A stretch of DNA of 64,000 bases, taken from assembly GCF_013368755.1 (NCBI RefSeq), contig NC_049564.1, positions 2,178,001 to 2,242,000 on the forward strand. Direction: 5' to 3'. The position numbers were made by a program, and so were the translations under genes. Source of the stretch: Talaromyces rugulosus (taxonomy: Eukaryota > Ascomycota > Eurotiomycetes > Eurotiales > Trichocomaceae). Every line of letters starts with the position of its first letter. The first letter of the stretch is position 1. The notes beneath the pieces are model-generated. The model saw only the letters and a list, made by a program, of their open reading frames with translations. It did not search any database and was not told the origin of the DNA. Shown one piece after another: positions 23,044 through 33,430 of the stretch.

Positions 23044-24126
23044 TATGGATAAAGGCTTGCAAATTGTTGGTGAACGGAAAGAGGTGACTCGTTCTATCGA
23101 ATTTCCTGTGGAAAAATTATACAGAGATACGAGGGTGGGGTTCCACTTAAATCATGGAGCTCTGTTTGCTGGTAAGCATTATGGAACATGGTGAATCACA
23201 ATATGGTTTCTTGCTCCGCCGGGGTTTATCTACGGAGGTTTCAACAATACTGGAACGACGTCTGGAGAACGCCAGCCCGCCTATCTTGATATTTATCTCG
23301 CTTAGTTGTACTTGATTTCTTGCTCAGTCTGATTTGTAGTTGTTGATTATTTTCTATCCCCTATTAACAGCCTATGTTCTAGCATCTATCCAGTTAGTAA
23401 ACGTAGGACCCCAAGGCAAGAAAACCGATAACACGACACAGGCGCTACCCCGGATTTTCCACCGACATGCGGAGCCGTTGTGGGGAGTCGGCCAGGAGAC
23501 TAGCCCTTTATTATTTACTTTACATCATGCTTCAAAATGACAGAGGCTTAGGGACAGTGGGGCTCTAACATTTATCTTCCACTGATCAGGCTGGCAAGCA
23601 CGATGGGCTGAAGGACACAAAGGTCAGGTTGTAATAAACAGAAATCATTGTGCCTTTTCACAAAAACGTCTACAATAATTTCCATCATGTTCCGCTGGCT
23701 AATTTTGCTTTTGCCCAACGAATGACCGGCTAGCTGCTGTGGGTATTTCCGCGGTTGTCTGTTGAGAACAGCAATTTTCCGGTGGGCTGCTAGTACAACC
23801 CTAAATAACCCTAACCCTAACAACTTTGGAAAGTCCACGCGTGGAAAGATGGCCGGCGTGTATCAAATAATAATGCATGAAGAATTAAATGATTTCTAAT
23901 TTGTCATTTTAAACTACTTACGCCGACGCCGTTACCCTTTAGTGCTAATTCAACTACAACAATTGGCACTATTGACACTACTACTGCACGTATAATATCG
24001 GAAACAAAATAAAATTGACTAGTCTAATAATATTAAAAAGAAAAATAAGAGGCCGAGGCTAATAAAAAAGAGTGGAAGCGGATCGGTATGATCCGCCAAT
24101 ATGAGAATCACAACATGCAACCCCTG
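23044..24126. other. Intergenic region with telomere-like motif
   Basis: Holds the promoter of the sugar permease, then increasingly AT-rich DNA from about 23860. No gene is supported. The three CCCTAA units are listed separately. Confidence 0.5.
23799..23820. repeat. Interstitial telomere-like CCCTAA repeats
   Basis: Three CCCTAA units occur at 23799-23804, 23809-23814 and 23815-23820; the last two are contiguous and the first is separated by ATAA. CCCTAA/TTAGGG is the telomere repeat of filamentous fungi. The tract is very short, so chance is possible, but it sits at a change to AT-rich sequence beside an orphan gene. Confidence 0.45.
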
Positions 24127-25215
24127 CTAATTAAACTGCTCTACAGTAAATGTAGGGTAACTTGGATCTGGAGTGAGTACAATACACGAGATGCCCTTTA
24201 TGAGGTATTCAGATTTGTCCCACCTGTCCTCATGAACACATAGTTTTGTCGTGTCTTTTATGGCTTTGGCGCGATCCGCACCTCGTTTTGCGCCTTCCTC
24301 ACTTAGATGTTTGGGGTGGCAACACAAAACCCCGGCATTCTTGTCGGTAGGACTCGTAGAGGAGAAGCAGAATCTCGTGAGCTTCCGGAGTGTCTTTATT
24401 ATCTCATCGATTGTCCATTCGATTGGAATTCGGAAGACACAGGAATTTTCTCCTGCTATGAAAAAAACCACATCATCAAGTGTGGTCATTTCCCTTATCA
24501 GATATCCATCCATGCAGCAATGAGATGTTTCCATCGGTGCAGCTTCGTCTTTGAGTGAAACTGGGATATACTCCCCACGGGAAATTCCACGCATACCTTT
24601 TTTATCATCTTCCTCTGATGGTAAAATGATATCGGTGTCTCTTTTTCCGTAGGTTAGAGTTTTAACAGAATCATCCATAAGTTTGGTATCATTGATTACC
24701 TTCCCTAGGCTTATCTTCAATGTGACGCCCCAGAACAACAATGCGATAAAATCATCGCTGTCCGGTTCATCCAAAGTGTTTTTTCGGGGGTTATTAACTA
24801 TTTCTGGGTCATGCAGTATGATCTCAATTTTGTCTTCCTTCCGTTGCGTCGCTATGTGATGAAAGAAAGTATCCCAGTGAATGGCATTCACCTCCGAAGT
24901 TTTGCTTGTACGAACAATGATCATAGTATGCTCTTGGCCAGAATCAAGATATCTGTTTGCCTCCTCAAGAAATTTGTCCAGGTCGAACGTATCGTATTGC
25001 ATGCTGGAAGATGTGCCCGGGATCATGCCGACTATTGCCCGTTTCTCGGACCAGATGGCAACATAGAACTTAGGTGGAACTTTGACGAATATTGTCAAGA
25101 TGGCACGTTCTACTTTTCTATTTTCCAAATCAATTGTGCAAATGGGAGAGGATACCGAATGCATTATATATTGCAATTCGTCGCGAGGAAATTCAACAAC
25201 ACGAGAAGACGCCAT
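24127..25215 (-). CDS. Hypothetical protein, no family recognised
   Basis: One long uninterrupted frame; the most natural start is ATG 25215 (MASSRVVEFPRDELQYIM), giving 362 residues, with a possible upstream Met at 25344. The protein is soluble-looking and rich in charged residues, with alternating strand-like segments (AILTIFVKVPPKFYVAIW, HTMIIVRTSKTSEVNAIHW, DKIEIILHDPEIVNN). It has two clustered Cys (SHCCMDGYL) and a further CCHPKHLSEEGAKRGADR. There is no signal peptide or membrane segment. It lies alone in AT-rich DNA, with about 1 kb free on each side. A frame this long in AT-rich sequence is unlikely by chance. It could be a lineage-specific gene. Confidence 0.6.
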   Translation of the reverse strand: MASSRVVEFPRDELQYIMHSVSSPICTIDLENRKVERAILTIFVKVPPKFYVAIWSEKRAIVGMIPGTSSSMQYDTFDLDKFLEEANRYLDSGQEHTMIIVRTSKTSEVNAIHWDTFFHHIATQRKEDKIEIILHDPEIVNNPRKNTLDEPDSDDFIALLFWGVTLKISLGKVINDTKLMDDSVKTLTYGKRDTDIILPSEEDDKKGMRGISRGEYIPVSLKDEAAPMETSHCCMDGYLIREMTTLDDVVFFIAGENSCVFRIPIEWTIDEIIKTLRKLTRFCFSSTSPTDKNAGVLCCHPKHLSEEGAKRGADRAKAIKDTTKLCVHEDRWDKSEYLIKGISCIVLTPDPSYPTFTVEQFN

Positions 25216-26272
25216 TTTGAAATTTCCAGTGGAAATGGTTGGAGGAGAAAGGTTATAATAAAATGTGGCCTGTTGTTCAATGTTGAGCCGTATATATTCA
25301 AATATTGAGATTGCCGATGACTTCAAAATCACACTTTTTATCATGGTAAGGAAGAAAGAGGAAAAATCGTTTTCTGGGCAGAGGGGCTTCCTTTATAGCA
25401 TTAGAGTATGATTCACAGTCATTTGACATCTATAGATACTTTAACTTATTATACCAGATCGATGCACTCCCCAGTAAATTAATATCGTTGTCTTGTCATT
25501 TACATCTAATCTGACTCATTTTATGACGTGTTACCGACTTTCTAGACAAGTCATTATTATTGTAAAATTGATGTCGAATTTTCAGATACTACATGTAAAT
25601 TGATACTAAATTGCGAGACTTCAGATATGAATATAACATACCTTGAAACATCATAACGATTTGACAATAATAGGGAAACTTATAATATTCCATTTTCCGT
25701 TTCTAGTACTTATCAGCGCTACTCCTTACAAGAGTTAGGATCTCAAAGTGGATTAAAATACTATTAGGATGACCGAGACTCTATAGGGACCGAATTGACT
25801 CACCAAGTAATTGAATGGTGACTATGACCTCTGTCATATAATAAAGCGACATCGGTATACCGTGAAGTGGCTTTAAGTCCATGTAGTATAGATAAATTCG
25901 TACGTGTTGTTTTGATTGATATACACGTATATAGCTTATGATTTGCAACCCACTTGAACATGCAACTTTCCTTTTTGTCCAACAAAATTTACCAACAACT
26001 TGACATTGCCAGTGATATGAGTGCTCTGCTATGTCAGGGTGTTGGTTGGGTTGACTCACCACATGTGTACAGATGACTCCACCGCTTCCAGGGCGACATA
26101 AGCGTTATTTGCTACATGTAGAGTCAGGCCAAATTTTTGCCACCTGTCTTACAAAAATTCGCACGCATGATTAGGTAATTAAATTGCATGTATCAATGGT
26201 CATTTGAAACTCCTTTTTTAGGTATATAGCGGTTCGCGGAAATGTATTCTCAATATTAGTTGGCCGACTCAG
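25216..26272. other. AT-rich intergenic region
   Basis: About 1 kb with no supported gene. The minus frames around 25781-26062 overlap each other in different phases and resemble nothing. Confidence 0.5.
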
Positions 26273-27840
26273 TCACCTTTGAGGTGAAAAGTCCAGTAGG
26301 TCCTTAAAAAACCAGAGAAATTTCTGTCCTTGATGGCAAGTTCTCAGCGACTCAACCTTTGCAGAGTAACTCTTCCAATCCTCTGTCAAATCACTACGAA
26401 GACCGGGCCCTACCCCTCTGTCGGTTTCGCCAATGCTTAATTTCAATTTCAGTAAAATAAGTCTTGTTGCCGATGCCGCGACGCTGTGTAGAGGTATGCT
26501 CTCGTCATATAGTTTTAGATATTCGTCTTCGATCCGCTTTTTCATCATTTCTAGTGTATCTCGCTTCTCGGCTACGGACAGCTCAGGATAAGAGTTTTGG
26601 AGACAAAACTGATCGGAAAATATGAATTGACGAGAATAGAATGTAATTTCAATTCTGGCCAGCGTAAAAACCATTCCCGACGTTTGCTGCTGGTTGGCCG
26701 GAGGCGATCTCATGTTCGGGTCTAGTTCGCTGTCGTTCACGTTTGAAGGCACCTTTGTATTAAACGATTTGCCCAACGCACATGGGTCAGTTTTGTGGTC
26801 CTGCGCTGTCAGGGCATCGAGAGTCAGAATATTCCACCAAAGACGCCGGCGTATCTCGGTTTCAAATGGGTTTAGCCCAAGCGCATATCCGTCACGGTTA
26901 AGGTTCATTTTCAGGGCTATCCCGATTGCCAGGCCGACTTCCCTGTGGACATTTGGGCCATTGGAGTCTAGTCGACCACATATCTAGACGCGTCAGAGCT
27001 GCTAATTTGCTAATCAAGTTTCGTACTCAGCATACTAGGTACAAAGTTAATGACTGTAACACCATTACGTCACGTGTATGCAGGACGTCAATGGCAGCTA
27101 ACGATAAATCCACGGTGTTCCGGCTTCTTTTATATGAATTAGCAGTATTCTGTTAGCCATGCGAGGTGAACAAACCTTGTCAGCAAGACGTCCTTGGTAT
27201 TTCCCAGCTCGGCATCACACTCAGCCAGGGACATACTCATGATGGCTGCATAGGAGATCGCGTGTACCAAACACAGCGCATTAAGACTTGATGTTTCCCT
27301 ACTTGCGGCTGCTTCCATAAAAGTCTTCTGGGCCGTCGGTGTATGAAAAAGTTTGATCAAAGGGTCCACTCTCTCCAGGTACCTCTGCCACAGCGAAAGG
27401 AGAATCATTAGAGGGAGGTCGAGAGTTAGTTCTGCCAATGATTCATCGAATATCATCCAGGGGTGGTTTTGGGTGTGTGTCGTAAGTTGTTCTCGTGTAT
27501 CAGGTACAATGTCAGGCATCCCTTGATTGAAATCATCCTGACGTGGAAACTGCGAAGGTGGACGAGTTGCCAGCAATATGTCCTTGATTTCACCCACAGA
27601 TTGCTCAAGCAGTTTCAACCTATCGTCAATTCCGTCTATTCTCTCTTGTAAAATAGGATTTCCGGCGCCTTCGTTGCCTGTCGAAACCGAGGCCGAGACC
27701 TGGGGATAGGCACATTGTATTTTTACTTTGAGGCAGTACGAGCATGGGTGGGAACGGTCGCAGGCAATCTTCCGACGGCGACACTCGAGACATGACCTGC
27801 CAGGAGCTACTCGTCGCTGCGGACCAGCAGTTTCAGGCAT
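26273..27840 (-). CDS. Zn2Cys6 transcription factor with fungal-specific domain
   Basis: The start ATG at 27840 leads directly into the zinc cluster: RSCLECRRRKIACDRSHPCSYCLKVKIQCAYP in three steps (C-x2-C-x6-C, then C-x2-C-x6-C). A short coiled-coil linker follows (DRLKLLEQSVGEIKDIL). The middle homology region includes DPLIKLFHTPTAQKTFMEA, HAISYAAIMSM, and, after two small introns (about 27160 and 26970), EVGLAIGIALKMNLNRDG and EIRRRLWWNILTLD. The frame ends with LLDFSPQR at 26273, leaving a shorter C-terminus (about 450 residues) than usual for this class (600-700), so it may be truncated. It faces the NmrA-like pseudogene across about 550 bases. Confidence 0.82.
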
Positions 27841-28394
27841 ATCCTTTTTTCTTTTTTTTCTTTTTTTAATTTCTGAGGTGAATAATGTTGGAGGTTGAGG
27901 TCTTGAAGATCACAAAAGGGAAGGAGGTGGGGCGATTGGCTGGAGCGGAGGTCTCCCCGGGCTGTTAAAGCAGAGAATCGGCTCAAAAGATGGCATATAC
28001 TGAGGAAAAAATGGCCGTTTTGATGTTCGATCACTTCTAACATTCAATATACGTTATTATTATCATTTTTTGGAATTTTTCTTCCCTTCTTGTATTGCAT
28101 AATTGCTGGCGATTTGTCATAATCTCAGCGGAGGGCCGCCGTCATGCCGCTCTGGCCAATCAGAGGCGAATAATCGATTACTAACACGCCTACTACCAAC
28201 ATTACTATGAAGTAGTTGCTATACACAATTGCAAGAAAGAGGCGAGCAAGGCTGCAGTATATTCATGATAAAGCCATCCGATGGTCTGTTTTGATTTTGT
28301 TTATTCTCGGTACCACCATTGATACATATGTAATCAAAATTGTCATCTCCATTCTCAAATATATATATCCAACTATTTTACAAACTTCACATCA
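27841..28394. promoter_or_regulatory. Divergent promoter region
   Basis: About 550 bases between the Zn2Cys6 regulator (minus) and the decayed NmrA-like gene (plus). Poly-pyrimidine and AT tracts are present near both starts. No specific binding site stands out. Confidence 0.4.
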
Positions 28395-29407
28395 ATGGCA
28401 TCCTTTTAAGATTGATATCGTGATCATTGGCGTACGTAAAGTTTATGACGCCTCTAGGAATCCTACCTAACAAGTGAATAATGATACAGGCCAGTGGCAA
28501 CATCGGAAAATCATCTCCGATGGCCTTGTCCGCGCCCACAAATTCAAACTTACAGCTGTATCGCGCTCGTCAAGCGAAGCAGCCTTCCCTGCTGGAGTAA
28601 AAGTCCACAAGTCCGACTTCTCCTAGGCAGAACTTGTGTCTGCCTTCACGGGCCAGGATGTAGTCATTCTGTTGTGGGGTTGGGTGGATTTGGCGACAGA
28701 AGAAGCTCGTCGATGCCGCTGTTAGCGCTGGTGTGAAGCGGTTTCTCGCATCCGAGTTTTCTTTAAACACCCTGAGTCCTGCTTTTCGCCAGCTATTGCC
28801 ATTGATTCAGCAGAAGAAGTAAGTGCTTGAGTACTTGAAGACGAAAGAGTCGTCTGGGTTGACATGGACGGGAGTGTGGACGTCGATGTTGTTCGGCTGG
28901 GTGAGTCACTGAGTTTAAACAACAAAGTTCGACAATTTAACACAAGAAAACAGGGCCTGGAGAATGGATTTCTCGGATTGACCTCGCCGCTCGTACAGCA
29001 ACCATCTGGGACGACGGTAACAGCGTTTTCACCCTGACCAACGCCGAAAAACTCGGCCGTTCAGTGGTCGCTGTTCTTGAGCACCCAGAGGCAACTGCAA
29101 ACAAAAATCTTTACGTGGCTTCGGTCGAAACATCGCAGAATGACATTCTCTCCGCCCTGGAGAAAACCACCGGCTCCAAGTGGACCGTGGCCAAGGCCAC
29201 TACTGAGAAAGAGATCAGCGAGAGAGTGGAAAAATTGGGCAAGGGGGATTTCACTGGACCTTTGCCCTCGTGCGAGCGACTAGTTTTGGAAATACCCAAG
29301 GCATTCGCGCAATCTATGTGAAGGAGGAAGAGTTGGCAAACGAGTTGTTGGGATTGCAACTGGAGAGTGTTGAGTACACTGTTCGCGAGGTAGTCAAGTC
29401 TACCTGA
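28395..29407 (+). pseudogene. Broken NmrA-like / isoflavone-reductase-like NAD(P)-binding protein gene
   Basis: From ATG 28395 the gene reads MASF, then shifts by one base in a T run near 28403 before KIDIVIIG, an intron (GTACGT to ACAG, ending near 28489) and ASGNIGK, the glycine-rich dinucleotide loop. A second shift is needed to continue IISDGLVRAHKFKLTAVSR and FPAGVKVHKSDF. A TAG near 28624 follows, then AELVSAFTGQDVVI and another shift into ASEFSLNTLSPAFRQLLP. A TAA or TAG interrupts QKK/VLEYLKTKESS near 28820. The C-terminal exon (ARTATIWDDGN, NKNLYVASVETSQNDIL) shifts again near 29260 before YVKEEELANELLGLQ and the stop at 29407. At least three frameshifts and two stops show it is dead. 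Live relatives are redox-sensing or reductase proteins. Confidence 0.85.
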
Positions 29408-29472
29408 AGTAGTAAGAATATTAGGCTAAACCCATAGCTTTAGGCACTAAGTAGTTAGAGAGAAATTCAAGA

Positions 29473-31596
29473 ATGAAGTGTTGTTGTTGTTTTGATGTGC
29501 ACAGATTCAACAAAATGCCAAGACCAATCAGGAAGCGGGTCCGCCCCTTGTCAATCGGATTTGGCGGAGCTTCTCGTTCTCTTCACAACCTCATTCGTCT
29601 TCACGATAGTAGAAATCGCCCTCGCTATGGCCTGACATATACTTACGTACCAACTCGAAATAATATCTCCATGGAGCAACCTCCTCCGCCGTATGCTGAG
29701 GCTGTCAAGTTCCAGATTCGCCGCAAGCCAATCGGAGCTGGCGGTGGCGATGTGAAGGGCCAACAGAGCTCTTCATCTATCACCACCACCAAGGCTCAAG
29801 CAGAAGCCCTGGAACAACAGATCATTGCTGCGCAGAATATACAGGCAGGTGATCTGACGCCAAATATATTAATACAAACATCATCCCTTCCCACGGGCAA
29901 GAATAACATCACAGATGCTGGGTTAGTGGCAAGTCCAGATGCAATTAGCTGCGCCTCAACTACGACAACACCAAACACAACCCTTTCTCCGGCGGGAGAT
30001 ACAGAGCAATCCCAATCTGGAGATTGGAGAACCATTGCAGCATCACATGCACAAAAGGCCTTGGGGGAAGCAAAGCATTTCCTAGGCGGATTAATCGCTC
30101 GTCCTAGCGTGAGCACCAAGCACTACAGTATATTGCGGCACTCTCATGGCATCGTCTTTTACCAGGGAAGCAACACCTTTCTCGCGATTTCCATATTCTC
30201 AGACGAGCCGTTGCCGGTCGATCGGACCATTTGGATGCAATGCAAGGGCTGGTCAGGGAAGACAGGAATGCGCGCCAAAGCCTTGTTTGGACTCAACGAT
30301 AGCTGGCACAATGTCACCCCAAGTATAGCAATTCACCCGGACCAGGTGACTAGTGGTGATGAGCGAGCATGGCAAAGAGACATCAAACGGTTCAAGAAGA
30401 AGGCCGCGACTTCTAATCACGAGGGCCACCAGTTACGCCAAACTGCTATTATTCGCATTCCCGTGGAAGCTACAGATGGGTACTATCAATTCATCCTTTG
30501 CCGAGGCGAGAGTAAGAGGAAATCGTTATGCACTAGTCCTGTGTTCCGAGTTGTGTCGGCTTCGTCGGATCCATCGTCGCTACGCGGTGCTAGCCTGAGT
30601 ACCTTGCCATTGGAATTGGGAGCGTGGGCAGGGAGCATGTATGCCCGGACTGCAGCTTCAACGGTGGTTGCTCCCTTGACCTCTCGGATACAGAGTGGGA
30701 CACAGAAAGTAATGCCCTCTGTAAAAACCCAAACAGCTGTGCAAAAAGCATATTCAAATAGTGGCATTTCGGACCGAGTGACTTCGAACATGGTCGATGC
30801 TGGTGCTAGGTATGATAAAGCAAAGGGCCTGGAATATGCACAGCTCGATGCCAACGGGTTTGATATTGAGGCTGGGCCAGTGGAACCATACCCTGTAACA
30901 TTCAACGCTAAAACTGATGTTGAGGCGAAACCGCCAGTCACTGACGCCACCGGGGTGCAGAAACTGCCCCTTATTGGCGTGCCGTCGCATATCTCACAGA
31001 GGTTACATGGTCACTATTTTGCCTGGTGCAAGGTGTATGCTGGAGAAATCGATGGCAAAGAAAAAAGTGCGCCCGCATGGCAGCAGTGTATAATTTCAGC
31101 TTCCACCGCGGTACCACAAGGAACAGTTACCAACGTAAGGTCATATAGCGCCTTCAAAGTCAAATGTTCTATTCGATTCGTCGAAGAAGTCGACACACCA
31201 CCAACAACTCCCATGCAGGTCCGCATCATGGGGTTCATTCGACCAGAAGCTCCCTTAGCATCGACTATTCTTAATGAGTATAGTGCGGAAAGCGAAGACC
31301 GAATTGTCCTCGACGCATACGATTTGGAGTTTACCCATTCAGCATTGGATCACCCAGCATGGTATCCAGATCCATCGCCAGCAGTCTCGACTCAAAGGTC
31401 TGGCGACTCTATCAATGGAAAAGACTCCTCGCCACGAAGTTTCATGGACAAGGGCAAGGATAGTTATGCAAATGCTCGCTTGACTGGGCAGCGAATGGTC
31501 GGTCAAATACCGTTTCACCGGATCGGCATCAGAATGCAGACGGATGAGGTTAAAGACAAAAATGTTGCTATCAATGGATTTTACATCCCGCGATAA
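29473..31596 (+). CDS. Large conserved fungal protein, function unknown
   Basis: A single uninterrupted frame of 707 residues. The first Met at 29473 is followed by MPRPIRKRVR at 29515 and MEQPPPPYAEA at about 29671, so the start is uncertain. The N-terminus is basic with a PPPPY motif, followed by a Ser/Thr/Gln-rich linker. A beta-rich central domain has HYSILRHSHGIVFYQGSN, WMQCKGWSGKTGMRAKAL and EATDGYYQFILCRG. A second beta-rich domain near the C-terminus has GHYFAWCKVYAGE, WQQCIISASTAVPQG, KVKCSIRFVEEV and QVRIMGFIRPEAPL. It closes with GQIPFHRIGIRMQTDE and INGFYIPR. I recall similar Aspergillus proteins carrying a transferred 'LipA and NB-ARC' label, which the sequence does not support. 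It looks like an intact conserved cytosolic protein. Confidence 0.75.
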   Translation: MKCCCCFDVHRFNKMPRPIRKRVRPLSIGFGGASRSLHNLIRLHDSRNRPRYGLTYTYVPTRNNISMEQPPPPYAEAVKFQIRRKPIGAGGGDVKGQQSSSSITTTKAQAEALEQQIIAAQNIQAGDLTPNILIQTSSLPTGKNNITDAGLVASPDAISCASTTTTPNTTLSPAGDTEQSQSGDWRTIAASHAQKALGEAKHFLGGLIARPSVSTKHYSILRHSHGIVFYQGSNTFLAISIFSDEPLPVDRTIWMQCKGWSGKTGMRAKALFGLNDSWHNVTPSIAIHPDQVTSGDERAWQRDIKRFKKKAATSNHEGHQLRQTAIIRIPVEATDGYYQFILCRGESKRKSLCTSPVFRVVSASSDPSSLRGASLSTLPLELGAWAGSMYARTAASTVVAPLTSRIQSGTQKVMPSVKTQTAVQKAYSNSGISDRVTSNMVDAGARYDKAKGLEYAQLDANGFDIEAGPVEPYPVTFNAKTDVEAKPPVTDATGVQKLPLIGVPSHISQRLHGHYFAWCKVYAGEIDGKEKSAPAWQQCIISASTAVPQGTVTNVRSYSAFKVKCSIRFVEEVDTPPTTPMQVRIMGFIRPEAPLASTILNEYSAESEDRIVLDAYDLEFTHSALDHPAWYPDPSPAVSTQRSGDSINGKDSSPRSFMDKGKDSYANARLTGQRMVGQIPFHRIGIRMQTDEVKDKNVAINGFYIPR

Positions 31597-31676
31597 TTTT
31601 GGATTCTTTCATGTTTCATATACCCTTGCGAGATACAGATAATTAATTGGATAATAACTGAGTATATATATATAAA

Positions 31677-32639
31677 TCAAGCAACATGTGTCCCTGTGGG
31701 GAAACAGAAACTATCTCTCTGAGCTAACACGGCCAGCAATGTCAACACCGCAACCAGCACATCCACCTCCTCCGCATCAATAACAAGCACGCCGCCAGGG
31801 GTAAATTTCCCGTTGTCACTCTGATATCGTCCAATTTCGATCTTTTTCACGGAACCAACTCCCTTGTATAGACTGAGCACTCCGCCGCCGCCAGGGAAAA
31901 GAATTTTGTTAACATCCCAAGCATAGGTGACAGAATCCTGCACGAAGCTCTGACTGCGCCGAGTTGCATTGAGAGGACGAACCTTGATCGCGTGTGACGA
32001 GTGTAGAGAGTCGGCAGGAAAGGAAATATCAGTTGCCCCGTATGCTAGCAAGGGTGACGAGTATTCCGCTAATACAGAGGATCTATGGTATGTCCCATCC
32101 GCGTCGTCCAGCGGCCCGTCAACTTCATTATTTGTGTCTCCATCAACATGGCCGGGCTTCGTCGCAATCAGTTTCGAGTCGTTGTACCAGTGTGCTCGTG
32201 ATAGGTTGAAAATCAGCGACGGGTTGGGCGAGGAGGATGACGACGACGCTTCGTTTGACGCATTAGCCGCAGCCTTTTTGGCCAGTTTCATAATTTCTTC
32301 GTTGAAACCGACATAATCGTCTGTGAACCAGTTCGTTTTGGTACGGTCGAATCGTGCTGTCAAGTCGAGAACAGGAGTGCTCTTCTTTCCCGGAGCCCAG
32401 ATGCCGGTCTCGGGCAGATACAGAAGCTGGTTAAAGCGGACAAGGGTCTCGTCGTTGCGGGTATCTAGAGGGAGACTGAGGATAGGGGATATTTTTGTGG
32501 TAGTTTTTGTGGTAGTTTTTGTTGGTGCCATTCTGGGTCGTTTTGTGTTGCTTATGGAGGAGGATCTGGTGCTTGCCCGTTCCTGGAGATAAGCGTTAAC
32601 TTTCGCCTCAAGAGGCTCTGATAGGACCTGGACAAACAA
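31677..32639 (-). CDS. Conserved protein, possibly tubby/LURP-one-like fold
   Basis: The frame has its first ATG at 32531 (MAPTKTTTKTTTK), but coding-like sequence (VLSEPLEAKVNAYLQERAS) continues upstream to a likely acceptor (TTTGTCCAG) near 32630, so an upstream exon is probable. The protein is about 285-320 residues. The N-terminus is Lys/Thr-rich. The body contains DLTARFDRTKTNWFTDDYVGF, a poly-Ser stretch, LSRAHWYNDSKLIA, FVQDSVTYAWDVNKILF, and a hydrophobic C-terminal helix (VDVLVAVLTLLAVLAQRD). The W-containing strand followed by a hydrophobic closing helix recalls the tubby C-terminal/LURP-one fold, but this is a weak impression. It is convergent with the 707-residue gene. Confidence 0.55.
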   Translation of the reverse strand: MFVQVLSEPLEAKVNAYLQERASTRSSSISNTKRPRMAPTKTTTKTTTKISPILSLPLDTRNDETLVRFNQLLYLPETGIWAPGKKSTPVLDLTARFDRTKTNWFTDDYVGFNEEIMKLAKKAAANASNEASSSSSSPNPSLIFNLSRAHWYNDSKLIATKPGHVDGDTNNEVDGPLDDADGTYHRSSVLAEYSSPLLAYGATDISFPADSLHSSHAIKVRPLNATRRSQSFVQDSVTYAWDVNKILFPGGGGVLSLYKGVGSVKKIEIGRYQSDNGKFTPGGVLVIDAEEVDVLVAVLTLLAVLAQRDSFCFPTGTHVA

Positions 32640-33430
32640 TAGGAGGAAGGTCGACTTCTAGATTCAAAACGTCCTCCTATATCACCGTGGATAAGAATGT
32701 CTACAGACTCGACGACGTGATCAAAGCCATCAGCAACGCCGTGCGGGGTAGCGCAGTATTCCAATTGGTCAGACGAGTCGCGTTTATCTATCCGGGACTA
32801 TCGGCGATAACGAACATTGTGATGAGGGCCAAAACCCTCATTGAGCAAGCATTCAAGAATGGGACAGGTGTTTGGAGGACGACTGTCCTGAAATTGTCCT
32901 GGCGGTTGCCTGGAGTCTTGGCAGGGACACAACAATACGGGGCAACCATCCTGCCCAAAGGCCAAGCTTCCACCATGTGGAGCTCCACGTGGTTTCCACC
33001 AACCCTAACTGAAGTAAATTCAAGCAGATCACTTGCTATTCTTGTTTTCGACAATAGATTGACATTTTAATAAATAGGGCTTTTCTCTTTGTGTAGTCTA
33101 TAGAACGTATATCTGTGAATCCATTGAGGTTCTCGACATTACTATATTAGGTGCATGCTATTGTTCAATGCTTATTTGAGAACTTAATGTTGCACACCGT
33201 GGCTATGTACATCGTTACAACATCCTATTGCCAGCTTTATTCTGTTGTCTATTGAAAGGCAGTTGGCAGAAAGCTATGTGCCCACTTGATCCTGGCCTTT
33301 GTTTTTCCTTTCTCTTCCATCTCCACTCACTTTCCGGTCACTGCCTGGGAGACTTGACACGAAATTTCTGCCACCTCCTAGTACACACCAAACGCGCCTC
33401 TGCGGGAAAACTCAACCCCATCACTAGACG
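32640..33430. other. Region of uncertain coding content
   Basis: Contains the probable 5' exon(s) of the minus-strand gene ending at 31677 and the promoter of the GNAT gene. A plus frame at about 32687-33070 reads well for a while (RLDDVIKAISNAVRGSAV) but matches no family I know and overlaps minus frames of similar length; I leave it uncalled. Confidence 0.4.

Noticed and set aside
32687..33070. 127-codon plus frame reading RLDDVIKAISNAV
   Set aside because: Composition is protein-like, but the opposite strand has comparable open frames and a probable exon of the minus gene; I cannot decide which is real.
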